A DNA stretch of 64,000 nucleotides from Haladaptatus pallidirubidus (GCF_020700235.1 NZ_CP085301.1:1426001-1490000), one strand, 5' to 3'; shown: positions 53,427 through 62,415, counted from the first letter of the stretch. Translations and numbers: made by a program. Notes: generated by a model not told the origin, from the sequence alone.

Positions 53427-53602
53427 GACGGCGTCCGATTTCGGTCTGTTCCCGTTTCGGTTCGGATTTCCAACCCGATTCCGTTTTCACTCCGTGAGAA
53501 TGGCCCGGAGGATTAAGAGACGTCCGTCCCAACCACCGGCTATAACCCGTATCGTGCGGCAACCATCGCCAGCATTCGACGACATCGCGCACCCGACTAC
53601 AA

Positions 53603-55333
53603 ATGAACCTCTTCGGTGAAGCCGCCGCTGGTGCAGGACTCGGTATCGCACTGGTAGCGGTCGCACTCTGGCTGTCTCGTTCGATAGATGAGCAAACGAA
53701 GGTCTCAAATCCCAAACCCGACGGGGGATACGCCACTGGTTTCGAATCTGGATATGGCAAGCCGGCCGGCCTCGTCAGGTGGATAACGACGGTTGACCAC
53801 AAGGATATCGGCGCGCTCTACCTGTTATTAGGCGCGGTAGCGTTCTTCTGGGGCGGCACGGACGCCATGATGATTCGGACGGAACTGTTCACCTCGCAGG
53901 TGGACGTGTGGAACGCCGAAACTTACAACGGCCTGTTCACGATGCACGGCGTCACAATGCTGTTCTTCTTCGCCACGCCCGTCCTGTTCGGGTTTGCGAA
54001 CTACTTCCTCCCCCTGCTCCTCGGGGCCGACGATATGGCGTTCCCCAGACTGAACGCTATCGGGTTCTGGCTCCTCCCGCCAGCGCTGCTGTTGGTTCGG
54101 TTCGGCCTCATTTCCGACGTAGGAGGACACATCATCCAACCCGTTCTGGGGCAAGCCGCCGCACAGCCGTTTTTCGAACTCAAGCCGCCCGAAACCGGGT
54201 GGACGATTTACACGCCGCTTTCGGCCGAACAGCCGAATCCGACTATCAACTTGATGCTCCTCGGCCTGCACCTATCCGGGGTTAGCACCACCATCGGGGC
54301 AATCAACATCATCGCCACGACGTTCACGCAGCGGGAAGTCGAGTGGGCCGAGATGGACATCCTGTCGTGGACGTTCCTCACACAGGCCGGACTCATCCTG
54401 TTCGCGTTCCCACTGCTTGGCAGTGCCCTCATCATGCTCCTCCTCGACCGCAACTTCGGCACCACCTTCTTCGCGGTCGAAGGCGGTGGGCCGATTCTGT
54501 GGCAACACTTGTTCTGGTTCTTCGGCCACCCCGAGGTGTACATCCTCGTCCTCCCGCCGATGGGGCTGGTTAGCCTCATCATTCCACGGTTTACCGGACG
54601 ACGACTGTTCGGCTTCAAGTTCGTCGTCTACTCGACGCTCGCCATCGGCGTCCTCTCGTTCGGCGTCTGGGCCCACCACATGTTCACGACCGGCATCGAC
54701 CCGCGAATCCGGGCGAGTTTCATGGCCATCTCGCTGGCGATCGCGGTGCCGAGCGCGGTGAAGGTATTCAACTGGATTTCGACGATGTGGAACGGAAACG
54801 TCAGGCTGGAAGCTCCCATGCTGTTCTGCGTGGGGTCGATCGCGACGTTCATCATCGGCGGCGTGACGGGAATCTTTCTCGCATCGATTCCCGTCGATTT
54901 GGTGCTTCACGACACCTACTACGTCGTCGGCCACTTCCACCTCATCATCATGGGGTTGATTCCGTTCGCCATGTTCGCCGCCGTCTACTACTGGTTCCCG
55001 CTGTTTACGGGGCGGATGTTCAACAAGACGCTCGCGCGAATCCACTTCTGGCTCACGTTCATCGGCGTGACGATAACGTTCAACGCGCTCATCGTTCTCG
55101 GGATGCTCGGCCTCCCGCGCAGATACGCGGAGTACTTCCCGCGGTTCGAACCCCTCCAGCAGGTCGCAACGGTCGGCGCGGTCATCATCGCGCTCGGAAC
55201 GATGGTCTGGATGTGGAACATGCTCCAGTCCTACCGAAAAGGGCCGATTGTTACGGATGCTGATGTATGGAATTTAAAGGAGTACGGCTTCTTCACCGGC
55301 GAATGGCAGTGGTTCGAGAAGCGGTTGAAGTAG
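53603..55333 (+). CDS. coxA: Heme-copper terminal oxidase subunit I (second A1-type copy)
   Basis: A 576-residue catalytic subunit, closely similar to the one at 1165: [32 protein letters not shown] (K-channel Lys) and HDTYYVVGHFHL are all present. An extra helix precedes the core (GAGLGIALVAVALWLSRS). Compared with the first copy it has an insertion after LLLVRFGLISDVGG (about residues 170-190). No subunit II, III or DUF6684 gene follows, so it must share partners with other loci. It is 177 bases from the UspA gene. Confidence 0.95.
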   Translation: MNLFGEAAAGAGLGIALVAVALWLSRSIDEQTKVSNPKPDGGYATGFESGYGKPAGLVRWITTVDHKDIGALYLLLGAVAFFWGGTDAMMIRTELFTSQVDVWNAETYNGLFTMHGVTMLFFFATPVLFGFANYFLPLLLGADDMAFPRLNAIGFWLLPPALLLVRFGLISDVGGHIIQPVLGQAAAQPFFELKPPETGWTIYTPLSAEQPNPTINLMLLGLHLSGVSTTIGAINIIATTFTQREVEWAEMDILSWTFLTQAGLILFAFPLLGSALIMLLLDRNFGTTFFAVEGGGPILWQHLFWFFGHPEVYILVLPPMGLVSLIIPRFTGRRLFGFKFVVYSTLAIGVLSFGVWAHHMFTTGIDPRIRASFMAISLAIAVPSAVKVFNWISTMWNGNVRLEAPMLFCVGSIATFIIGGVTGIFLASIPVDLVLHDTYYVVGHFHLIIMGLIPFAMFAAVYYWFPLFTGRMFNKTLARIHFWLTFIGVTITFNALIVLGMLGLPRRYAEYFPRFEPLQQVATVGAVIIALGTMVWMWNMLQSYRKGPIVTDADVWNLKEYGFFTGEWQWFEKRLK

Positions 55334-55403
55334 CGACGTTACTGCTTGTTTTCGCGAGAGAGTGATACTCTGACTGCCAAGTAACCGTATCCCCTCGTCG
55401 CGG

Positions 55404-55512
55404 TCACTCGGCGGTTCGAACCGTTCCATCCTCGATGCGGACGACGGTGTCGAACAGGCGGCTCAGCTGCGGATCGTGGCTTATAGTGACGGGTGCGGTT
55501 TCAGTGACGGCG
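55404..55512 (-). pseudogene. C-terminal remnant of an ABC transporter ATPase
   Basis: A minus-strand frame reading LRAVTETAPVTISHDPQLSR then LFDTVVRIEDGTVRTAE and TGA is the end of an ABC ATPase. The H-loop histidine is in TISHDPQL and the usual DTVVRIEDG strand follows. All other motifs (Walker A, signature, Walker B) are missing; upstream DNA has no matching frame. It resembles the MacB/LolD type. The rest of 55334-55859 contains no other gene. Confidence 0.55.
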
Positions 55513-55859
55513 CGGAGAGTGAGAAACGGGGTAATCTCCGAACCCGTTCGCAGTTCGCTTGGCAACTCTCCCCAACTGTGTGGAATATCGTTCGGTATCC
55601 GACAAGAGACTGTCCCGAACGCCGGGAAACACGATCGTTTTTAGCGGAACAGGTGACGCAACCGGCCGAAAGAAGACGCACCTGGCGAACAAAACGGGTT
55701 TCCTTCTCAGATGTTGGTTAAGATCGTTTTGAGAGCTTTGTTCGCGTCCGACGAGCAGCAGACCGTTACAGAATGTTATAACAGGGGGACAAGGAACGTG
55801 TCGGGTCGATGTCAATGCAGTGCAGGGATGCGTATAACGACCACTTCGAAGAGAGACTG

Positions 55860-56351
55860 TTACTGCGTTGTCGGTTGGTGCGTAAATCGCGCATATAGAA
55901 TACCAAGTGAATAACCGTAGGCGAGATGGGCGAGCAGAGTAAAAACCAGATAGAGGACGAAAAACGGCCCTTCGAGCTGTAGGCCCGCCGACCCCAACAG
56001 GAGGAACGCGGCCCAGAGAATCAGCGCGAAAACGATGCCGCGGATTCCGACGTCCTCCCCGGCCGGAATCACCCGCAGGTTGTCATCTATCGCCGCGAAC
56101 AACAGGGGCCAAACGACAACGCCAGCGAAGACGAACACCGCGAATCCGAGGTACAGTTGGCCTGGCATGCCAACGAACTCGGCGACTGCGGCGGGGACGC
56201 CGAGTGCGAATCGGGTTTCCGCCTCGGCGATGGTGAAGATAAACAACATCAGGCCGGTACTTACGATACCCGCTTTGAGGGTTTGGAGCGCCTCCCAAAC
56301 GGCGGGTGGGAGGCCGGATTCATCGTCGAATCCAGCGACTTCCTGTGACAT
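55860..56351 (-). CDS. DUF6789-type membrane protein, second copy
   Basis: A 163-residue protein, paralogue of 47492-48019. The acidic N-terminus is followed by helices around IVSTGLMLFIFTIAEA, LYLGFAVFVFAGVVVWPLLF, IVFALILWAAFLLLGSAGL and LYLVFTLLAHLAYGYSLG. The shared parts are the VxWPLLFA helix 2 and the HLAYGYSLG end. It lies 526 bases downstream of, and convergent with, the third subunit I gene, again next to an oxidase. ATG 56351 is preferred to ATG 56363. Confidence 0.72.
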   Translation of the reverse strand: MSQEVAGFDDESGLPPAVWEALQTLKAGIVSTGLMLFIFTIAEAETRFALGVPAAVAEFVGMPGQLYLGFAVFVFAGVVVWPLLFAAIDDNLRVIPAGEDVGIRGIVFALILWAAFLLLGSAGLQLEGPFFVLYLVFTLLAHLAYGYSLGILYARFTHQPTTQ

Positions 56352-56495
56352 ACTAACAGGCATGAGCGGAAGCGATTTATAAGTACTGCCATTTCACCGG
56401 GAATCAACGCGGTGGGGTTCGATAGCGCAGTTTCCCTCGATTAACCAATTCAGTTTGCCAAAAGAGGTTACCCATTGTCTCACAATCGTCCGTGC

Positions 56496-57341
56496 ATGGC
56501 ACTTGAAAACGAGAGCGACACGTTCGACATCGGCGGCGAGATGACCGTTCATCGCCTGGGATATGGTGCGATGCGGCTCACCGGCGAGGATATCATCGGC
56601 AAGCCCGACAGCGAGGAAGAGGCGCGTCGCGTCCTCCACGAAGCGATTTCTCTCGGCGTGGATTTCATCGACACGGCGGACTCCTACGGCCCCTGCGTCA
56701 GCGAGCGACTCATCGGGGACGCCCTGCATCCCTACCCCGATAATTTGGTCGTCGCGACGAAAGGGGGGCTCCTGCGAAACGACGACGGGGATTGGCTCCC
56801 CAATGGGGACCCGGACTACCTCAGAAACGCGATTTTGGGTAGTCTCGATCGCCTCGGAACCGACAGCATCGACCTGTACCAACTTCACCGCCCCGACCCG
56901 GACGTGGAGTTTTCGGACTCAGTACACGCGCTCGCGGAACTCAAGGACGAGGGGAAAATCGACCACGTCGGCCTGAGCAACGTGGACACAGACCAACTCG
57001 AAACGGCCCGCGACATCGTGGAGGTTGCGACCGTGCAGAACCAGTACAACGTGGCCAATCGCGAACACGAAGAAGTCCTCTCGGCCTGCGAGGACGCCGG
57101 TATCGGGTTCATTCCGTGGTATCCGCTCGGCGCGGGCGATTTGGGCGACAAAGCCGACGCACTGCGCGAGATTGCAAACGACCACGGCGCTTCACAGCGA
57201 CAAATCGCGCTGTCGTGGTTGCTCCACCACTCGCCCGTCACGCTCCCGATTCCCGGCACGTCGAGCGTGGAGCATCTCCACGCGAACGTCAAATCGGCCT
57301 CGATCGAACTTTCGTCGGACGAGATGGAACGGTTAGACTGA
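56496..57341 (+). CDS. Aldo/keto reductase
   Basis: A 281-residue NADPH-dependent reductase with a TIM barrel. The catalytic tetrad is visible: Asp and Tyr in DFIDTADSYGP, Lys in VVATKGGLL, and His in YQLHRPDPD. The cofactor region at the end is LPIPGTSSVEHLHAN. The substrate (an aldehyde, ketone or sugar) is unknown. ATG 56496 (MALENESD) is the usual type of start; a TTG at 56475 is possible. Confidence 0.93.
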   Translation: MALENESDTFDIGGEMTVHRLGYGAMRLTGEDIIGKPDSEEEARRVLHEAISLGVDFIDTADSYGPCVSERLIGDALHPYPDNLVVATKGGLLRNDDGDWLPNGDPDYLRNAILGSLDRLGTDSIDLYQLHRPDPDVEFSDSVHALAELKDEGKIDHVGLSNVDTDQLETARDIVEVATVQNQYNVANREHEEVLSACEDAGIGFIPWYPLGAGDLGDKADALREIANDHGASQRQIALSWLLHHSPVTLPIPGTSSVEHLHANVKSASIELSSDEMERLD

Positions 57342-57361
57342 ACAGCGCGGCGAGAACCGAA

Positions 57362-57826
57362 TTAGGCGAGTTGTTCGCGATTTGCGTCGTAATACCGCGC
57401 CATCTCGGCGACGAACCAGAATTTGAGTCCGGCGGAGACAATGGTACAAATAGCCGTTTTTCGAGGGTTCCGTTGGTACGCCGAATACAGCCCGTACAGG
57501 AAAATCGGGACGTTAAGCCTGTTCAGCACGTTCGGATAGCCGGATTTGCCGCCGTGTGTGAGCCAGAGCTGTTCGCCGAGAACGCCTCTAAACATCCAGC
57601 TCTCCGCCACGGCTTCGGGGTCGGGTTTCGGGAACAGAACCGGATTGACGATGACGAACAGTATCGTTAGTCCTAGCAGTTTCCAGTCGTGGCGGTAGAG
57701 CGATATCATCAGCACGGGATACGACAGCACCCGCGACCAGCCGCTTTTCGGGTTCGAATGGCGTTCCCAGAACGATTGTATCAGCCGCTCCCGCGATTGG
57801 GACGGCTCGTTTCGTACCTCTCTCAT
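57362..57826 (-). CDS. DUF6653-type membrane protein
   Basis: A 154-residue protein. The N-terminal soluble part RLIQSFWERHSNPKSGWSRV matches the DUF6653 start. Helices follow around LLGLTILFVIVNPVLF and NVPIFLYGLYSAYQ, and the chain ends with an amphipathic KFWFVAEMARYYDAN. No function is known for the family. The longer frame to 58237 belongs to other genes. It is convergent with the aldo/keto reductase and divergent from the SprT-like gene. Confidence 0.7.
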   Translation of the reverse strand: MREVRNEPSQSRERLIQSFWERHSNPKSGWSRVLSYPVLMISLYRHDWKLLGLTILFVIVNPVLFPKPDPEAVAESWMFRGVLGEQLWLTHGGKSGYPNVLNRLNVPIFLYGLYSAYQRNPRKTAICTIVSAGLKFWFVAEMARYYDANREQLA

Positions 57827-57901
57827 ACGCGGAGTATGTCGTCGAGGAAGAAAAGGTGTGAGAGAAAATGTGAGAGGGAGCGTTATGGTTTTTCGGTGAG
57901 A

Positions 57902-58456
57902 ATGCCACGACGAATGGAACCGACGACGCGCGACGAATTGCTCTCCGCCGCGAAACGTTACGCGGAGGGGGTTCCGATAGAGGTCGAGTTGTCGCAAATC
58001 GACTGGGAGTGTTCGGAGCGCGCAGTGCGTCGTGCCGGTGCCTGTCTCTACGACCCTCGAACCGAAGCAGTCACGATTCGACTGACGTGGAGCGCCTACC
58101 GCGCCTTCGGCTGGGAGGAGTTCACCGAAACGATTCGACACGAACTGGTTCATGCGTGGGAGTTCCAGCAGTTCGGCGAGTCGGGGCACGGGACTCGGTT
58201 TGCGGAGAAAGCACGAGAACTGGCCGCACCGCGACACTGCCGAACGTTTTCGGAGGCTCGACTTCGATTACGTTGTTCGTCCTGCGATTGGGATGCGCGC
58301 CGGTATCGCGCATCGGAGGCGGTTAAGCATCCGACAGAACGACGATGTGGTGCCTGTGGTTCGCGCTATCGAGTCGAACACGTGGAAAGCGGGAGATGCT
58401 GGCGAACTCACGCGGGGTATCTGGTCTCGCGCAGAAAACTCGACGACGAGTGGTGA
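57902..58456 (+). CDS. SprT-like zinc protein
   Basis: A 184-residue protein of the SprT/SprT-like class. The zincin motif HELVHAWE (two His and catalytic Glu) is in the middle (TIRHELVHAWEFQQFGESGH), with a third ligand in GHGTRF. A C-terminal zinc ribbon (CSSCDWDARRYRAS, CGACGSRYRVEH) completes the SprT-like layout. Metazoan relatives (Spartan) cut DNA-protein crosslinks; the archaeal role is inferred. Start ATG 57902, or 57914. It has no partner gene. Confidence 0.88.
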   Translation: MPRRMEPTTRDELLSAAKRYAEGVPIEVELSQIDWECSERAVRRAGACLYDPRTEAVTIRLTWSAYRAFGWEEFTETIRHELVHAWEFQQFGESGHGTRFAEKARELAAPRHCRTFSEARLRLRCSSCDWDARRYRASEAVKHPTERRCGACGSRYRVEHVESGRCWRTHAGYLVSRRKLDDEW

Positions 58457-58483
58457 ATCGGGGATAGACGGTGGTTTTCGACC

Positions 58484-58846
58484 TCACTCGGAAACGTCGT
58501 CCACGAACGAAAGTAGTTCGGCGAGGGGTTCCGCGTTCTCCTCGGGATGGAGTATCCTGCTCGGGCCGTCGGGCGCGGAGATCACGTTCGCGTCCTACAA
58601 CACCGAAACGTGTCGCTGATAGAACGTCGTGTAGACGGTAGTTCGCTGGTTGGACGTGGCGTCGGAACCGAACTCGCGGGCGGTCACCTCATCGACCAGC
58701 ATTCGCATCTGTATCGGGGCGTCCACTTCGGAGACGATACAAATCGCGTGTCTGCGACGTTCCACACGGCAGAGATTGAATAGTTCGTCCGCTGACAGAG
58801 CTATCGGCTTCGAAACCGGATTACTGCCAAGTAATCGACCCAACAT
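58484..58846 (-). pseudogene. DUF7344-type winged-helix gene interrupted by an in-frame amber codon
   Basis: A 121-codon frame. ATG 58846 leads through LSADELFNLCRVERRRHAIC and TTVYTTFYQRHVSVL, then TAG at 58595-58597. The same frame continues with DANVISAPDGPSRILHPEEN, then AEPLAELLSFVDDVSE and TGA. In related haloarchaeal proteins the segment is HLPKLxDAGVV, so the amber sits at a variable residue between Leu and Asp with the rest of the domain intact. A single change from CAG, GAG or AAG would explain it. It is either a very fresh pseudogene, a sequencing error, or read through. Confidence 0.65.
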
Positions 58847-58896
58847 TCGATTTTATTATCATTTTAGTATCACCTTACCGATTCCGATTCGACGTT

Positions 58897-59343
58897 CTAC
58901 TCGGTGACGACGGTGACCGCGCCGTCGAAATCGAGAATAACCGACTGTGTCCGATCACCGAAGATGGCTTTCCCGGTCGGCGACCGCTTGCGTCCCACTA
59001 GAAAGACGTGGTCGCAGTCCAACTCCTCGGCGGCGGCCAAAATTTCGTCGCGTTCGTCGCCGACGCGCCCCACCGCATCGTACTCGATGTTAATGTCGTC
59101 GAGGACCTCCCGACCGATATCCTCCGCGAACTGGCGCGCGCCATCGAGCGCCTGTCCCGCGGTATAGGACGTTTCGAGATTCGGGATGCTTTCGAGCGAC
59201 CCCCGCGTTTTTTCGTACTCTTCGTCGCTCGTGACGTGGAGCAAAACGAGAGTAGCCCCGATGCCTTCCGCGAGTTTCCCGGCTTCTGTGACCAGTGCTT
59301 TTGCTGATTTGGATGCTTCGACGACGGCGAGCGCTTTATTCAT
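58897..59343 (-). CDS. UspA-family universal stress protein
   Basis: A 148-residue single Usp domain, MNKALAVVEASKSAKALV at the start and CDHVFLVGRKRSPTGKAIFG then DRTQSVILDFDGAVTVVTE at the end. The glycine motif is partly kept (GRKRSPTGKAIFGD), so nucleotide binding is possible. It differs from both other Usp proteins in the window. ATG 59343 is chosen; the frame continues upstream to 59406 without homology. It follows the opsin-activator-type gene on the same strand by 71 bases. Confidence 0.85.
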   Translation of the reverse strand: MNKALAVVEASKSAKALVTEAGKLAEGIGATLVLLHVTSDEEYEKTRGSLESIPNLETSYTAGQALDGARQFAEDIGREVLDDINIEYDAVGRVGDERDEILAAAEELDCDHVFLVGRKRSPTGKAIFGDRTQSVILDFDGAVTVVTE

Positions 59344-59414
59344 ACCAGATATTGCCACAGACAAAAGATAAATAAATTGTCCTTCGCCAGAATCGGCGTT
59401 TCGCATTCGTCGGA

Positions 59415-60074
59415 CTACCCGAGGTATCCCGAGATGAGTTTCGCCTCGATTCGCTGGAGATGTTCGCTCACGGTTCCGGTAGAGATGTCGAGCGTTTCGG
59501 CGAGGTTTCGGTGGGTAGTCCGTCGTGGCACCTCGTAGTAACCCTCGCGAACGGCGAGTTCGAACAGTTCCAACTGCCGTTCGGTTAGCATCGAGGAGAG
59601 TCGTCCCGCGCTCGGTCGGTACTCCCCAAGCCGTTCGAGTCGGAGGTGAATCCCGTTGGGAAGTTCGCTGGCGGCGGTTCGAATAGCCTCGTCCGTACCG
59701 AGAACGGTCAGTTGGAGTCCTTGTGAGTCGGTGGTGTCGATGTAGCGCATCGGCCAGTCAAGAACCAGTTCGTGTTCGTGGAGGAGGGAGATCAGTTTGT
59801 CGACGAGTCCTGCGGTTCGACACTGGAGGTAGACGACACCGCGTCCGCCGCTTCCGACGACGTCGAACTCGATTGCGTCGGGCGATTCCGTGAGCAGTGT
59901 CCTGGCGCGTTCCAAATCGCCCCTTAGTTCGAGCAGTTCAACGTACATCCCCTCGTGGACGGGGCTCACGTACCGAATCGCCTCGACGGTCAGGTCGTCA
60001 CTCTGCGCGAACAGGTCGTCGATAGGGTGAACCTGCACGTCGTCCCACCTCAGTACGACGGTGGCTGACCTCAT
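59415..60074 (-). CDS. Bacterio-opsin-activator-type HTH regulator
   Basis: A 219-residue regulator. The first 150 residues form a ligand- or signal-binding domain of the Bat N-terminal type. The C-terminal HTH_10 domain (about 160-215) reads LTERQLELFELAVREGYYEV then PRRTTHRNLAETLDISTGTV and SEHLQRIEAKL. It is divergent from the P450 gene with a 64-base spacer, so it probably controls the P450. A symmetric TATA-like GATATTTAAATCC at 60091-60103 could serve both. Confidence 0.9.
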   Translation of the reverse strand: MRSATVVLRWDDVQVHPIDDLFAQSDDLTVEAIRYVSPVHEGMYVELLELRGDLERARTLLTESPDAIEFDVVGSGGRGVVYLQCRTAGLVDKLISLLHEHELVLDWPMRYIDTTDSQGLQLTVLGTDEAIRTAASELPNGIHLRLERLGEYRPSAGRLSSMLTERQLELFELAVREGYYEVPRRTTHRNLAETLDISTGTVSEHLQRIEAKLISGYLG

Positions 60075-60090
60075 GGTCGAAGTCAGGTTC

Positions 60091-60103
60091 GTCGATATTT
60101 AAA
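60091..60103. promoter_or_regulatory. Shared TATA-like element between the regulator and P450 genes
   Basis: GATATTTAAATCC contains the palindrome ATTTAAAT. It lies about 20 bases before the regulator ATG on the minus strand (fits a leaderless message) and about 40 before the first P450 ATG. A shared box would make the two genes compete for one promoter. Confidence 0.4.
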
Positions 60104-60138
60104 TCCACCTAGGATGCTCGGCTACAGAGATAGACGGA

Positions 60139-61518
60139 ATGGGGAACACTAGTCAAGTAAGGATGAGTAGCGACACACCCCCAATCACGAAAGAGATGCC
60201 GCCCGGTCCCGACGGCCTACCGATAGTCGGAACCCGGCTAGCCTTCCTCCGCGACCCGTTCGGTTTCATGACGCGGACTGCACGCGAGTACGGCGACATT
60301 GCGTACATGGAGGAACCGCACGGAAACGTCTACCAACTCAACCATCCCGATTATATCGAGCAGGTGCTCGTGCAGAACAACCAGAACTACGTCAAGGGAG
60401 ATATTTTTCAAGGCACCCTCGGCCCGATGACGGGGAACGGAATTTTGAACAGCGAAGGCGCCGTCTGGCGTCGAAATCGGCACCTCATCCAGCCCGCGTT
60501 TCATCCGGGTCGAATCGAAGCCTACGCCGAGATGATGACGACGCTGACCGAAGAGATGCTCGAAACGTGGGCAGATGGCGAAACGCGATTGGTTCACGAC
60601 GACATGATGACGCTGACGCTGAAAATTGTCGCACAGGCGCTGTTCGGCGTCGATATAGACGACTACGTCGAGCCCATTGCCGAATCGCTGGAGGAGTTTA
60701 TGGAGGCTACGGAAAGCCTCGCGAACATGGTGCTTCCGCCGGGGATTCCGACACCGGCGCGTCTTCAAATCCGAGAAGCCCGAAAGAAACTCGATGGGGT
60801 GGTGTATCACCTCATTGAACAACGACGCGAAAATCCGGCCGAGCAGGACGTTCTCTCGACGCTTCTGGACGTAACCGACGACGACGGCCACCGAATGACC
60901 GACGAGCAGATTCGGGACGAAGTGGTGACTCTTCTGCTCGCGGGACACGAAACGACCGCGCTCTCGCTTACCCTCACGATGTACGTTCTCGGCGAGCATC
61001 CGAAAGTCGAGGAGAAATTGGTGGCGGAGTTGGACGAGGTGCTCGACGGACGCTCGCCGACGATGGCAGATCTTCCCGAGTTAGCCTACACTGAGCAGGT
61101 GGTCAAAGAGTCGATGCGCCTCTATCCCCCGGTGCCGGGAATCATCCGCCAACCCGTCAAGCCCGACATCATCGGCGGCTACGAGATTCCCGCAGGTTCC
61201 ACCGTGCAGATGAATCAGTGGGTCGTCCACCGCGACCCGCGATGGTACGACGACCCCCTCGCGTTCCAACCGGAACGCTGGACCAAGGAGTTCGAAGGGT
61301 CGCTCCCGAAACTAGCCTACTTCCCGTTCGCGGCCGGGCCGCGGCGCTGTATCGGCGACCGATTCGCCATGCTGGAAGCCCGCCTCCTGCTTGCGACCAT
61401 CTACCAGCAGTTCCATCTCGAACTGACGCCGGAGACGGAACTAGACTTGATGGCGACGGTTACCGCTCGCCCGAAAAAAGAAATCCCGATGACCGTCCGT
61501 CGCCGGACGAGCCGGTAG
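60139..61518 (+). CDS. Cytochrome P450
   Basis: A soluble monooxygenase of 459 residues. Proline-rich MPPGPDGLPIVGTRL opens the fold. The I-helix oxygen-binding motif is LLLAGHETTALSL, the K-helix ExxR is ESMRLYPPVP, and the heme loop is FAAGPRRCIGDRFA (Cys thiolate). The sequence looks closer to bacterial class I P450s acting on fatty acids or terpenes than to archaeal thermophilic ones. No ferredoxin or reductase gene is adjacent. ATG 60139 or 60163 (MSSDTPP). It is probably controlled by the divergent HTH regulator. Confidence 0.94.
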   Translation: MGNTSQVRMSSDTPPITKEMPPGPDGLPIVGTRLAFLRDPFGFMTRTAREYGDIAYMEEPHGNVYQLNHPDYIEQVLVQNNQNYVKGDIFQGTLGPMTGNGILNSEGAVWRRNRHLIQPAFHPGRIEAYAEMMTTLTEEMLETWADGETRLVHDDMMTLTLKIVAQALFGVDIDDYVEPIAESLEEFMEATESLANMVLPPGIPTPARLQIREARKKLDGVVYHLIEQRRENPAEQDVLSTLLDVTDDDGHRMTDEQIRDEVVTLLLAGHETTALSLTLTMYVLGEHPKVEEKLVAELDEVLDGRSPTMADLPELAYTEQVVKESMRLYPPVPGIIRQPVKPDIIGGYEIPAGSTVQMNQWVVHRDPRWYDDPLAFQPERWTKEFEGSLPKLAYFPFAAGPRRCIGDRFAMLEARLLLATIYQQFHLELTPETELDLMATVTARPKKEIPMTVRRRTSR

Positions 61519-61551
61519 CACGATTCGTTTCGCGAGGAAACGTTCGTCATC

Positions 61552-61647
61552 TCACCGCCACTTCTCGTCCCGACTCGGATGCGTGAACGCCAGTTCGTGA
61601 GCGAACTCGTTTCCAACGAGCGCCTTCACCGCTTCCAATGGGTTGCT
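61552..61647 (-). pseudogene. Short C-terminal gene fragment
   Basis: A minus-strand frame reading SNPLEAVKALVGNEFAHELA then FTHPSRDEKWR and TGA, directly after a TAA and with no start codon. The sequence is protein-like but only 31 codons long, so it is probably the tail of a deleted gene. The rest of the 61519-61878 spacer, AT-rich around 61670-61760, shows no gene. Confidence 0.3.
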
Positions 61648-61878
61648 TTAGAGTAGTTCTAAAACTGTGCAATTCTGTTGGTTTAGAAATAAATCGCGCT
61701 ATTCTGTCGAAATGGTTAGCGTGATAGTTATAAATACAACATATCTGACGGCGTCGGTTTCGGTTCATTTGGTTCCGCAGAATCGAGAAAGACAGCAATT
61801 GCCACCGGATGAACTGGGGCGACGACGGCACAACTCGCGAATCCGCCCACGAACGGAATGCTTCCTAGTGCCCACGAA

Positions 61879-62415
61879 TTACGCGGTTCGTTCGAGTCGG
61901 AACACGTCGATGTCGGTTCCCGCGTCCGTCGTTCGTTCCGCGACAGCGCGGAGGGTGTCCCGAACAAGCGCTTCCGCCGCATCTAAATCGTCCGCCGTCT
62001 TCCCACCTTCGAGTCGTCCGAACGCGACCGGCGAACCGCTTCCGAGCGCGGCGACTTCGGTTTCCACGGTTCGTCCGTCGTTTCCGACCTCGTGGAGGAC
62101 GACGGAACCGTCCTCGTCCCTGCCCGCGACGAGCGCATCGACGCCCGTTTCCTCGGCGATTTCGCCCGCCGTTCGTGCGAGTCGGGTAGACGACACCGGT
62201 TCCTCGCGTTCGGTTTGATACGTGCGGAGTTCGGCGTCGAAGGTGCGGTCAAATTTCCCAATTGAACCAGGATCGCCCACGACTGCACAACCTGCGAAAT
62301 CGTAGTCGAACACTCGTTGTACCGAGTCCGAGGTGACGGTTCCGCCCGCTGTCTGTCGTCGGTCACCAGCGAGAACGACTCCCTCGGGGCAGACGACTCC
62401 AACTACAGTTGCCAT
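61879..62415 (-). CDS. Proteasome-like Ntn-fold protein lacking catalytic Thr and Lys
   Basis: A 178-residue protein that aligns without gaps to archaeal proteasome beta subunits from MATVVGVVCPEGVVLAGDRR. The catalytic N-terminal Thr1 corresponds to Ala2 here, and Lys33 to Arg (VQRVFDYD), while the Asp17 equivalent (AGDRR) and the GSGSP loop are kept. No propeptide is present. It is therefore either an inactive relative or uses another nucleophile such as Thr3. It lies next to an MFS gene on the same strand (61 bases apart). Main proteasome genes are elsewhere. Confidence 0.85.
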   Translation of the reverse strand: MATVVGVVCPEGVVLAGDRRQTAGGTVTSDSVQRVFDYDFAGCAVVGDPGSIGKFDRTFDAELRTYQTEREEPVSSTRLARTAGEIAEETGVDALVAGRDEDGSVVLHEVGNDGRTVETEVAALGSGSPVAFGRLEGGKTADDLDAAEALVRDTLRAVAERTTDAGTDIDVFRLERTA

